Assembly (NCBI GenBank): GCA_003162235.1
Contig: PMMN01000056.1
Span: 8,736-21,206 of the forward strand
Reading direction: 5' to 3'
Length of the DNA stretch: 12,471 nucleotides
Source: Actinomycetota bacterium
Lineage (GTDB): Bacteria > Actinomycetota > Thermoleophilia > Gaiellales > Gaiellaceae
Part shown: positions 1 to 6,126 of the stretch, piece after piece
Numbering within the stretch: position 1 is the stretch's first letter
Layout: each line of letters starts with the position of its first letter
Program-made: the position numbers and the translations under genes
Notes under the pieces: model-generated
The model's input: the letters and a program-made list of their open reading frames with translations, nothing else
What the model was told of the DNA's origin: nothing
Database searches by the model: none

Positions 1-390
1 AAGCCGGTCGTGGTCCACAGCCGCGAGGCCGATGCCGACACCCGCGCTCTGCTCGATAGCTTTGCGGGCACAGTCGTCCTGCACTGCTTCTCATCGCCCG
101 GCCTCCTCGACTGGGCGCTCGAGCGTGACTGCTACGTCTCCTTCGCCGGCAACGTCAGCTACCCGAACGCCGAGGAGTTGCGCGGCACGGCGCGGCGCGT
201 CCCGCCCGAGCGCCTGCTGGTCGAGAGCGACTGCCCCTACCTGGCGCCACAGCCGAAGCGCGGCCGCCCCAACGAGCCCGCCTTCATCGTCCACACGCTC
301 GCGACACTGGCCGAGGTGCGCGGCGAGCCGGCCGCGGAGCTGGCGCAGCGCACCGCCGCCAACACCCGCACGGCCTTCTTGCTGCCATGA
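1..390 (+). CDS. tatD: TatD-family metal-dependent DNase, C-terminal part (5' end outside window)
   Basis: Open from base 1 in frame to TGA at 388-390, giving about 129 residues, roughly the second half of a TatD protein (family usually 250-270 aa). Visible family motifs are VVVHSREAD near the left edge (metal-ligand His), LHCFSS (second His), the acidic ESDCPYLAP block that corresponds to the usual ETDAPYLAP, and the C-terminal NTRTAF helix. TatD proteins are TIM-barrel metal-dependent 3'-5' exonucleases/DNases implicated in DNA quality control. The stop overlaps the rsmA start by 4 bases (ATGA), so translational coupling is likely. The true start lies upstream of the window; the Val/Met at base 10 is internal. 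Family assignment is firm, the exact substrate is not. Confidence 0.93.
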   Translation, partial: KPVVVHSREADADTRALLDSFAGTVVLHCFSSPGLLDWALERDCYVSFAGNVSYPNAEELRGTARRVPPERLLVESDCPYLAPQPKRGRPNEPAFIVHTLATLAEVRGEPAAELAQRTAANTRTAFLLP

Positions 391-1172
391 GCCCGCCGCC
401 GTTCCGCGCGAAGAAGAAGCTGGGCCAGCACTTCCTGGTGGACGAGAACTTGCTCGGCGTAATCGGGCGCTTGGCCCGGCTCGGCGTCGCCGACAGGGTG
501 CTCGAGATCGGGCCCGGACTCGGCGTGCTCACGGCCTATCTGGCCGAGCGCGTGGCGCACGTCGACACCGTCGAGCTCGACCGAGGGCTGGAGCCCCACC
601 TGCGCGAGCGCTTCGCCGGCGGCGAGACGGTGTCGCTCCACTTCGGCGACGCGCTGGCACTGGATCTGGCGGCGCTGGCTCCTCGGGCGACGAAGCTGGT
701 GGCGAACCTTCCTTACAACATCGCCACGCCGTTGATCGTCGAATCGCTCGACGGTCTGCCTCAGATCGAGCTCTGGTGCGTGATGATGCAGCGCGAGGTG
801 GCCGACCGGCTCTTCGCCTCGCCGGGAACGAAGGCTTACGGCGCGGTTTCGGTACTCGTCCGGCTGGCGGCGGAGCGGAGCGGTTTCCATGCCGTCTCGC
901 GCGAGGTTTTCCGGCCGCGACCGCGCGTCGAGTCGGCGCTGGTCGCCTTCGAGCGCAAACCGTTGCCCGAGAACTTCGCGCAGGTCAAGCGCGTCGTCAC
1001 CGCGGCCTTCGCGCACCGGCGAAAGACGCTCGCCAACTCCCTCGCCCTTGCTGGGCTGGCGCCGAGAGCGCGCGCGGAGGCGGCGCTCGCACAGATCGAT
1101 CGCGATCTCCGCAGCCGGGCCGAGGCACTGACGCCGGCGGAGTTCGTCGCACTGACGGAGGCTCTTTCGTGA
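387..1172 (+). CDS. rsmA: 16S rRNA (adenine1518-N6/adenine1519-N6)-dimethyltransferase RsmA/KsgA
   Basis: A 261-residue protein, normal length for RsmA/KsgA, which uses S-adenosylmethionine to dimethylate two adjacent adenosines in the 3' hairpin of 16S rRNA during 30S maturation. Seen in sequence: N-terminal KKLGQHFLVDENLL signature, SAM-binding motif LEIGPGLGVLT (about residues 39-49), catalytic motif NLPYNIATPLI starting at Asn107, MMQREVADRL, the FRPRPRVESALVAF segment, and the C-terminal AHRRKTLANSL of the helical domain. The start at 387 overlaps the tatD stop; its own stop TGA at 1170-1172 overlaps the ispE GTG. The tatD-rsmA-ispE order is typical of Actinomycetota. Confidence 0.97.
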   Translation: MSPPPFRAKKKLGQHFLVDENLLGVIGRLARLGVADRVLEIGPGLGVLTAYLAERVAHVDTVELDRGLEPHLRERFAGGETVSLHFGDALALDLAALAPRATKLVANLPYNIATPLIVESLDGLPQIELWCVMMQREVADRLFASPGTKAYGAVSVLVRLAAERSGFHAVSREVFRPRPRVESALVAFERKPLPENFAQVKRVVTAAFAHRRKTLANSLALAGLAPRARAEAALAQIDRDLRSRAEALTPAEFVALTEALS

Positions 1173-1975
1173 GCTGGGCGCCGGCCAAGCTCAACCTGGC
1201 GCTCGTCGTCGGCCCCGTGCAGGAGAACGGGAAGCACGAGCTGGTGACCGTCTTTCAGCGCATCGCGCTCGCCGACCGGATCGAGCTCGAGCCGGCGCCG
1301 GCGCTTCAGGTCGACGGATTCGCAACCGATACGATCGTTCGCCTGGCGCTCGAGGCGCTGGCTCGAGAAGCGGGTGTCGAGCCAGTCTGGCGTGTGTCGA
1401 TAGAGAAGAACGTGCCTGTTGCGGCCGGTCTGGCTGGAGGCTCGAGTGACGCCGCAACGGCGCTGCGACTCGCGAACGAGACCCTCGCGGAGCCGCTGTC
1501 ACCGGCCCGGCTCGCCGAGATCGCCTGCGCGCTCGGCGCCGATGTCCCCTTCTTCCTCACCGAGGGACCGCAGCTCGGTACGCGCGACGGCTCCGAGCTG
1601 CGCCCGCTCCAGCTCCCGCACGACTACACGGTGCTTCTGCTTCTGCCGGCCGGGGTGACGAAGCCCTCGACGGCCGAGGTCTATCGAGCGTTCGACCGGC
1701 GCGGCGGCGAGCGGGGTTTTTCGGAGCGCCGGGCGGCGTTGCTGGCTGCCCTCGAGGACGTGCACCGGCCCTCAGATCTGGCCCTTCTTCCTGCGAACGA
1801 CCTCGCCGCCTCGCCCACGTGCGCCCGGCTGACCGAGCTGGGGGCTTTCCGTTCCGGCGTGTCCGGAGCCGGATCCGCCGTCTACGGCCTGTTCGAGCGG
1901 CGAACCCAAGCCGAAGATGCCACCGAGGAGATGTCGGGAAGCGGCGAGATCTGGATCACCGAGCCAGCCTGGTAG
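1169..1975 (+). CDS. ispE: 4-diphosphocytidyl-2-C-methyl-D-erythritol kinase IspE
   Basis: A 268-residue GHMP-superfamily kinase that phosphorylates CDP-methylerythritol with ATP in the MEP (non-mevalonate) isoprenoid pathway. Motifs: N-terminal WAPAKLNLAL with Lys7, the ATP-binding glycine-rich loop AAGLAGGSSDAA at residues 85-96, GADVPFFL with Asp125 (equivalent to the catalytic Asp), and SGAGSAVYGLF near the C-terminus (third GHMP motif). I chose GTG at 1169-1171, which overlaps the rsmA stop (GTGA): the motif order begins right there, and upstream in-frame sequence is only an out-of-frame shadow of tatD/rsmA. It is slightly shorter than typical (about 280-310 aa), mainly from a compact N-terminus. 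Confidence 0.95.
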   Translation: MSWAPAKLNLALVVGPVQENGKHELVTVFQRIALADRIELEPAPALQVDGFATDTIVRLALEALAREAGVEPVWRVSIEKNVPVAAGLAGGSSDAATALRLANETLAEPLSPARLAEIACALGADVPFFLTEGPQLGTRDGSELRPLQLPHDYTVLLLLPAGVTKPSTAEVYRAFDRRGGERGFSERRAALLAALEDVHRPSDLALLPANDLAASPTCARLTELGAFRSGVSGAGSAVYGLFERRTQAEDATEEMSGSGEIWITEPAW

Positions 1976-1984
1976 CTTTGCACC

Positions 1985-2353
1985 GTGGCGAGCAACTGGT
2001 ACCGAGAGCAAGCGGCGATCGAGCACGGAAGCTCGAGGTCCGGCCGGTTCCTGCACACGAACCGCTTCAGGATCGCGCTCATCATCGTGATAGTCGAGGC
2101 GCTTCTCGTCGCCTTCAACGCGATTGCTCTCTGGCTCGCCGTTGTGATCGCGGCCGGAGTGCTCGTGCTCTATCTGCTCGGGAGGAAGGAACTGAGCGGA
2201 TCGGCGCGCGAGCTGGCCTGGATCGTTGCCGCCTCGCAGGCGGTCGGCGTGCTCGTGTTCTTCCTGACACTGGTGGCGATCGTGCTCGTCATCGTCGCCC
2301 TCGTCGTGCTCGCGCTGGCGGCACTCGGCGCGTTGCTGTTCGAGCGTCGCTAG
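1985..2353 (+). CDS. Small four-helix membrane protein of unknown function
   Basis: A 122-residue protein starting with GTG only 9 bases after the ispE stop. The first 28 residues are polar and basic; then come four predicted transmembrane helices at about 29-46, 48-65, 77-94 and 96-118, ending in a short basic tail ERR. I see no catalytic motif and do not recognise the family. No Shine-Dalgarno sequence precedes the GTG, but TAGCTT (1973-1978) sits 6 bases before it, so it could be read by coupling from ispE or from a leaderless mRNA. A perfect 7-bp hairpin follows 16 bases after the stop. It is probably the last gene of the tatD-rsmA-ispE unit. Confidence is for a real gene, not a function. 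Confidence 0.75.
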   Translation: MASNWYREQAAIEHGSSRSGRFLHTNRFRIALIIVIVEALLVAFNAIALWLAVVIAAGVLVLYLLGRKELSGSARELAWIVAASQAVGVLVFFLTLVAIVLVIVALVVLALAALGALLFERR

Positions 2354-2369
2354 CGTGGCCGCAACAGGA

Positions 2370-2392
2370 ACGGGCGAGGTAATCACGCCCGT
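2370..2392 (+). terminator. Candidate terminator hairpin after the ispE operon
   Basis: ACGGGCG (2370-2376) and CGCCCGT (2386-2392) form a perfect 7-bp GC-rich stem with a 9-base loop, starting 16 bases past the stop of the membrane protein gene and upstream of the tRNA. There is no U-tract, which is common for hairpin terminators in high-GC actinobacteria. The role is inferred from position and structure. Confidence 0.4.
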
Positions 2393-2400
2393 CCGCGGGC

Positions 2401-2406
2401 GATACT
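2401..2406 (+). promoter_or_regulatory. Possible -10 element for tRNA-Gln
   Basis: GATACT at 2401-2406 matches the TAnnnT-type -10 consensus at 5 of 6 positions and lies 18 bases before the tRNA 5' end, giving a leader of about 11-12 bases for RNase P to remove. I see no good -35 hexamer at the expected distance, so this is tentative. Confidence 0.3.
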
Positions 2407-2424
2407 CTTCGAGCGACGTATCGG

Positions 2425-2495
2425 TGGGGCGTGGCCAAGTGGTAAGGCAACGGGTTTTGGTCCCGTGATCCCAGGTTCGAATCCTGGCGCCCCAG
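2425..2495 (+). tRNA. tRNA-Gln (anticodon TTG)
   Basis: Full cloverleaf by eye. Acceptor TGGGGCG (2425-2431) pairs with CGCCCCA (2488-2494), with G2495 as discriminator. D stem GCC/GGC encloses a loop with GTGG. Anticodon stem ACGGG (2450-2454) / CCCGT (2462-2466) has loop TTTTGGT, so the anticodon is TTG at 2457-2459, reading CAA/CAG. T stem CCAGG/CCTGG has loop TTCGAAT. CCA is not encoded (followed by ATA), so it must be added enzymatically. The variable loop is 4 bases (GATC). No integrase or duplicated 3' end is nearby, so there is no sign of use as an attachment site. Confidence 0.97.
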
Positions 2496-2519
2496 ATATC
2501 CGCCGGTAGACCGCTTCTC

Positions 2520-2609
2520 ATGGGCAGCATGACCGTTTCGGCGGTGAGGCGGGCGAGTCTTCGGCAGAAAAGGCAGAATAAGCCCGTGATCCGGGCGGGT
2601 CGAAGATGA
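2520..2609 (+). CDS. Possible 29-codon basic leader ORF overlapping the glmU start
   Basis: ATG at 2520 opens a frame of 29 codons ending in TGA at 2607-2609, overlapping the glmU ATG as ATGA. The predicted peptide is very basic (QKRQNK, then RAGRR at its end) and has no membrane segment. A second in-frame ATG is at 2529 and a GTG at 2586. The junction type is the same as the coupled tatD-rsmA overlap, and glmU itself lacks a good Shine-Dalgarno. However, 29 codons arise easily by chance in GC-rich DNA and no ribosome site precedes it. I do not recognise the peptide. Confidence 0.2.
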   Translation: MGSMTVSAVRRASLRQKRQNKPVIRAGRR

Positions 2610-3934
2610 CTGGTTCTCCCAGACTAGGAGCGGTCGTCATGGCGGCCGGGCTCGGGACGCGGATGAAATCGGCGCTGCCGAAGCATCTGCATCCGATCCT
2701 CGGCCGGCGGATGGTGGACTGGGTGCTGGCCGCTGCGCATGAGCTCGAGCTCGGCCCGCTCGTGGTCGTCGCCTCGCCGTCCACCGCCGATCTCTTTACG
2801 GGGCTCGATGTGGTTGTTCAGGAGCGACCGCTCGGGACAGGCGATGCTGTTCGCTCTGCCCGGGAGCTGCTCGAGAGCCGAGCCGACGAGGTCCTCGTGC
2901 TCTCGGGCGATACGCCTCTTCTCACCTCCGCCTTGCTCAGGCAGCTGATCGATACGCACAGGCAAGACGAGGCCGCTGCGACGGTGCTCTCCTTCTGCCC
3001 CGAGGACGTTCGCAGCTACGGGCGAGTGCTTCGCGACGAGAACGGTCGTGTCAGTGCAATCGTCGAGGCCGGCGACGCTTCGCCCGCGGAGCTCGCCGTG
3101 CGCGAGGTCAACTCCTCCATCTATGTCTTCGCGGCCGCGAAGCTGTGGCCCGGGCTGGAAAGGCTCGAGCCCGCGAATGCCCAAGGTGAGCTCTACCTCA
3201 CCGATGCGATCCGCGTTCTTGTCGCCGACGGCGAGCTCGTCAGCGCTCATGTCGCCAGCGATCCGATCGAGACCGAAGGCGTCAACACCAGGCTGGAGAT
3301 GGCCAACGCCGCGGCCATCCTGCGTGATCGAATCAACGAGGCGCACATGCTCGCCGGGGCCACCATCGTCGATCCGGTCTCAACCTGGATCGAACCGACC
3401 GTCGAGCTCGAGCCCGACTCGATCGTCCATCCCTTCTGCATCCTGCGCGGACGCACGCGCGTTCGCAGCGGCGCCGAGGTTGGGCCCCAGGTCGTCGCTG
3501 TCGACGCCGAGATCGGCGAGGGCGTAACGGTCGGCCCGTTCTGCTACCTACGCCCGGGTACCGTGCTCGAGAAGGGTGCCAAAGCTGGCACTTTCGTCGA
3601 GATCAAGAACTCGCACGTGGGGGCCGGGGCGAAAGTCCCCCATTTGTCCTACATCGGCGACTCGGAGATCGGCGAGGGCACAAACGTCGCGGCCGGGGCG
3701 ATCACCGCCAATTACCGGCCCGAGCTCGGACGCGGCAAGCAGACGACGAAGATCGGACGTAACGTCCGCACCGGCGTGCACAACTCGTTCGTGCCCCCGG
3801 TCGAGATAGGAGACGACTCGGTAATAGCGGCAGGATCGGTGATCACCGACGACGTTCCGCCCGGCGCGCTCGCGATCGCTCGCGCTCGCCAGCTGAACAA
3901 GGAGGGCTATGCTCGTGGGCCAGACGGCGACTGA
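2606..3934 (+). CDS. glmU: Bifunctional UDP-N-acetylglucosamine pyrophosphorylase / glucosamine-1-phosphate N-acetyltransferase GlmU
   Basis: A 442-residue cytoplasmic enzyme making UDP-GlcNAc for peptidoglycan. The N-terminal uridylyltransferase domain (about 1-230) shows VVMAAGLGTRMKSALPK (Lys26), QERPLGTGDAV, LSGDTPLL, SYGRVLR, EVNSSIYVF, ANAQGELYLTD and TEGVNTRLEM. The C-terminal left-handed beta-helix (about 250-435) has hexapeptide repeats and the acetyltransferase block VPHLSYIGDSEIG with catalytic-type His346, then ITANY and a C-terminal ALAIARARQLNKEGYA arm. It is slightly shorter than E. coli GlmU (456 aa). The ATG at 2606 fits the family N-terminus; its ribosome site is weak and a small basic ORF may overlap it. 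prs follows after 31 bases, the common glmU-prs pair. Confidence 0.97.
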   Translation: MTGSPRLGAVVMAAGLGTRMKSALPKHLHPILGRRMVDWVLAAAHELELGPLVVVASPSTADLFTGLDVVVQERPLGTGDAVRSARELLESRADEVLVLSGDTPLLTSALLRQLIDTHRQDEAAATVLSFCPEDVRSYGRVLRDENGRVSAIVEAGDASPAELAVREVNSSIYVFAAAKLWPGLERLEPANAQGELYLTDAIRVLVADGELVSAHVASDPIETEGVNTRLEMANAAAILRDRINEAHMLAGATIVDPVSTWIEPTVELEPDSIVHPFCILRGRTRVRSGAEVGPQVVAVDAEIGEGVTVGPFCYLRPGTVLEKGAKAGTFVEIKNSHVGAGAKVPHLSYIGDSEIGEGTNVAAGAITANYRPELGRGKQTTKIGRNVRTGVHNSFVPPVEIGDDSVIAAGSVITDDVPPGALAIARARQLNKEGYARGPDGD

Positions 3935-3955
3935 CGCGTCCCAGCTAGCTGGACT

Positions 3956-3960
3956 GGAGG
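3956..3960 (+). promoter_or_regulatory. Strong Shine-Dalgarno deciding the prs start
   Basis: GGAGG at 3956-3960 is a perfect anti-SD match, 5 bases before ATG 3966. It decides between this start and the in-frame ATG at 3909, which lies inside glmU without a ribosome site and would add 19 residues outside the Prs family fold. Confidence 0.7.
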
Positions 3961-3965
3961 CGGCC

Positions 3966-4973
3966 ATGACCACCGAGCCGAAACCAGAACAGCATTGGAT
4001 CGAGCGTGGCCCGCAGAAGCGGTTGATGCTCTTTTCCGGCCGCTCGCACCCGGCGCTGGCGCAGGACATCGCCGACAAGCTCGGCATCGAGCTCGGCGCG
4101 GTCGAGTTGGAGACCTTCGCCAATGGCGAGACGTACTGCCACTACCTGGAATCGATTCGCGGTACCGACGTCTTCCTGGTGCAGACGGGCTGCCCGCCGG
4201 TCGACCGCAACTTGATGGAGCTCTTGCTGATGGCGCAGGCTGCCAAGCTCGCTTCTGCCAAGCGCATCACCGCCGTCATGCCCTGGTTCCCGTACTCGCG
4301 CCAGGAGAAGAAGTCGGCGCCCAGGGAGCCGATTTCCGCCAAGCTGGTCGCCGACTTTCTTCAGGACGCCGGCGTCGACCGCGTCCTGACGATGGACCTG
4401 CACGCGGGGCAGATCCAGGGCTTCTTCGACATCCCGGTCGACCACATGACGGCCCTGCCGCTCTTTGCCCAGTATTTCCGCGACAAGGGGCTCTCGGGCG
4501 AGAGCGTCGTCTCGGTCTCGCCCGATCCGGGCCGCGCCAAGATGGCACGCAAGTTCGGGCAGATGCTCGACTGCGAGATGGCAGTGATGAACAAGACTCG
4601 GCCCGCGCATGACCAGGCTGCGATCAGCCAGGTGATCGGCGACGTGAAGGGCAAGATCGCCTTGATGGGCGACGACATGATCGTGACCGGCGGCACGCTG
4701 ATGGCCGCCGCCGGAGCGCTGAAGGAAGCCGGAGCGCTCGCCGTGCACGTCTTTGCCACGCACGGGCATTTCGCGGGCGACGCGCTCGAGAAGCTGACCG
4801 GCGGAGACTTCGCCGAGATCGTTGTCACCAACACCGTGCCGGTCGACCCGCTCGATCGGCCCGAGTCGCTCAAGGTGCTCCCGGTCTCCAGCCTCCTGGC
4901 CGAGACGATTTTGAGCGTCTTCAGCGATAGCTCGGTCTCGGCCATCTTCGAGGGCGAGAACCAGCTCTTCTGA
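3966..4973 (+). CDS. prs: Ribose-phosphate pyrophosphokinase (PRPP synthetase) with variant PRPP loop
   Basis: A 335-residue protein that transfers pyrophosphate from ATP to ribose-5-phosphate, giving PRPP for nucleotide, His and Trp synthesis. Family blocks are clear: FANGETY, VFLVQTGCPP, PWFPYSRQEKKSAPREPISAK (residues about 101-120), DLHAGQIQGFFDIPVDH with His146, a catalytic-loop K-x-R (Lys210, Arg212), and the C-terminal VTNTVPVD block. Two signature positions are unusual. The PRPP-binding loop reads DDMIVTGGT (236-244), with Val240 where bacterial Prs normally has Asp (DDMIDTGGT). The SPD motif continues SPDPGRAK where SPDxGG is usual. The rest is intact, so I expect a PRPP synthetase, perhaps of a divergent subfamily. 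The start is fixed by GGAGG 5 bases upstream. Confidence 0.93.
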   Translation: MTTEPKPEQHWIERGPQKRLMLFSGRSHPALAQDIADKLGIELGAVELETFANGETYCHYLESIRGTDVFLVQTGCPPVDRNLMELLLMAQAAKLASAKRITAVMPWFPYSRQEKKSAPREPISAKLVADFLQDAGVDRVLTMDLHAGQIQGFFDIPVDHMTALPLFAQYFRDKGLSGESVVSVSPDPGRAKMARKFGQMLDCEMAVMNKTRPAHDQAAISQVIGDVKGKIALMGDDMIVTGGTLMAAAGALKEAGALAVHVFATHGHFAGDALEKLTGGDFAEIVVTNTVPVDPLDRPESLKVLPVSSLLAETILSVFSDSSVSAIFEGENQLF

Positions 4974-5023
4974 CTCGCTGCCAGTCTCTCAATTCCCGGC
5001 GGGATCGGAGCCGGCAAGTCGGT

Positions 5024-5040
5024 CGCACCTCGAAAGTGCG
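5024..5040 (+). terminator. Weak hairpin downstream of prs
   Basis: CGCAC (5024-5028) and GTGCG (5036-5040) form a 5-bp stem with a 7-base loop, about 50 bases past the prs stop. A second weak element, CCGGC (4996-5000) with GCCGG (5010-5014), lies just before it. There is no U-tract. One of them may end the glmU-prs transcript. Confidence 0.2.
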
Positions 5041-5048
5041 GAGACGAA

Positions 5049-5077
5049 TTCGTTGTTCGGAGTAACGAGGTTATACT
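5049..5077 (+). promoter_or_regulatory. Promoter with -10 TATACT for a leaderless mRNA
   Basis: TATACT at 5072-5077 is a 5/6 match to the -10 consensus TATAAT. Exactly 6 bases (CGTGCC) separate it from ATG 5084, so transcription would start at the A of the start codon. The best -35 candidate at 17-bp spacing is TTCGTT (5049-5054), which is poor; TTGTTC at 5053 is too close. No Shine-Dalgarno precedes the ATG. Confidence 0.5.
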
Positions 5078-5083
5078 CGTGCC

Positions 5084-5266
5084 ATGCGAAACCGGAGTTA
5101 TGTACCGAGCTTCCTCTTCATCATCTATATCGTCGTGGGCCTGATCGTTGCTCAGCAGCACCACTACTTCAACAACCTGGGCACGCTCAAGCGGGTCGTG
5201 TCGGCGGTACTTGCCGTCCTCTTGTGGTGGCTGGTTCTGCTCGGTATCAAACTGCAGATCAAGTAA
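5084..5266 (+). CDS. 60-residue two-helix membrane protein, function unknown
   Basis: ATG at 5084 to TAA at 5266. The predicted protein has a short basic start (MRNR), a first transmembrane helix at about 8-24, a polar loop with HHYFNNLG and a basic KR pair, then a second helix at about 38-56 with a Trp-Trp pair, ending LQIK. Positive charges at the N-terminus and at 36-37 do not give one clear topology. It stands alone: 110 bases after prs and 169 before the response regulator, with its own -10 element and hairpins after it, suggesting a monocistronic gene. The clean hydrophobic pattern and the promoter argue that it is real; its role is unknown. Confidence 0.72.
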   Translation: MRNRSYVPSFLFIIYIVVGLIVAQQHHYFNNLGTLKRVVSAVLAVLLWWLVLLGIKLQIK

Positions 5267-5285
5267 CGACTTCGAGCCCGTTAGC

Positions 5286-5306
5286 CGCGAGCGCGATCCG
5301 CTCGTG
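5286..5306 (+). terminator. Candidate terminator hairpin after the 60-aa membrane protein gene
   Basis: CGAGCG (5288-5293) pairs with CGCTCG (5299-5304) around a 5-base loop, extended by a G-T and a C-G pair to 8 bp. It begins 19 bases after the stop at 5266. There is no U-tract; the role is inferred from position. Confidence 0.35.
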
Positions 5307-5339
5307 ACCGGAGCGCGCGCTGCGCGTGAGAACTGGCGA

Positions 5340-5358
5340 GAGCCTCGACAAGAGGCTC
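5340..5358 (+). terminator. Perfect 7-bp hairpin in the leader region of the response regulator gene
   Basis: GAGCCTC (5340-5346) and GAGGCTC (5352-5358) form a perfect stem with loop GACAA, 77 bases before the response regulator ATG. It may be a second terminator for the upstream gene or a regulatory inverted repeat. The rest of 5267-5435 shows no gene; TACTGT (5380-5385) is a possible -10 without a convincing -35. Confidence 0.3.
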
Positions 5359-5435
5359 GATGACGGCGGTCGCACCGTCTACTGTTACTAGCAGCACGTT
5401 TCGCGAGTTCTCCGGAAAGGCGGCAGACAAAAGCC

Positions 5436-6113
<678 letters not shown>

Positions 6114-6126
6114 GCCGAATCGCGCG

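Noticed and set aside
32..1168. The long open frame that precedes ispE in its own frame
   Set aside because: It is an out-of-frame shadow of tatD and rsmA, with an Arg/Ala/Ser-rich low-complexity translation. The IspE motifs begin at 1169, where a GTG overlaps the rsmA stop.
1772..2530. A 252-codon minus-strand frame covering the tRNA and the four-helix membrane gene
   Set aside because: It runs through the tRNA and reads as a His/Glu/Asp/Arg-rich complement of hydrophobic plus-strand codons, with no recognisable domain.
2425..2605. tRNA-Gln as an integration site for a mobile element
   Set aside because: No integrase, no duplicated tRNA 3' end and no change of gene style beside it; core genes glmU and prs follow directly.
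3909..3965. Upstream ATG at 3909 as the prs start
   Set aside because: It lies inside glmU without a ribosome site; the GGAGG 5 bases before ATG 3966 and the family N-terminus favour 3966.
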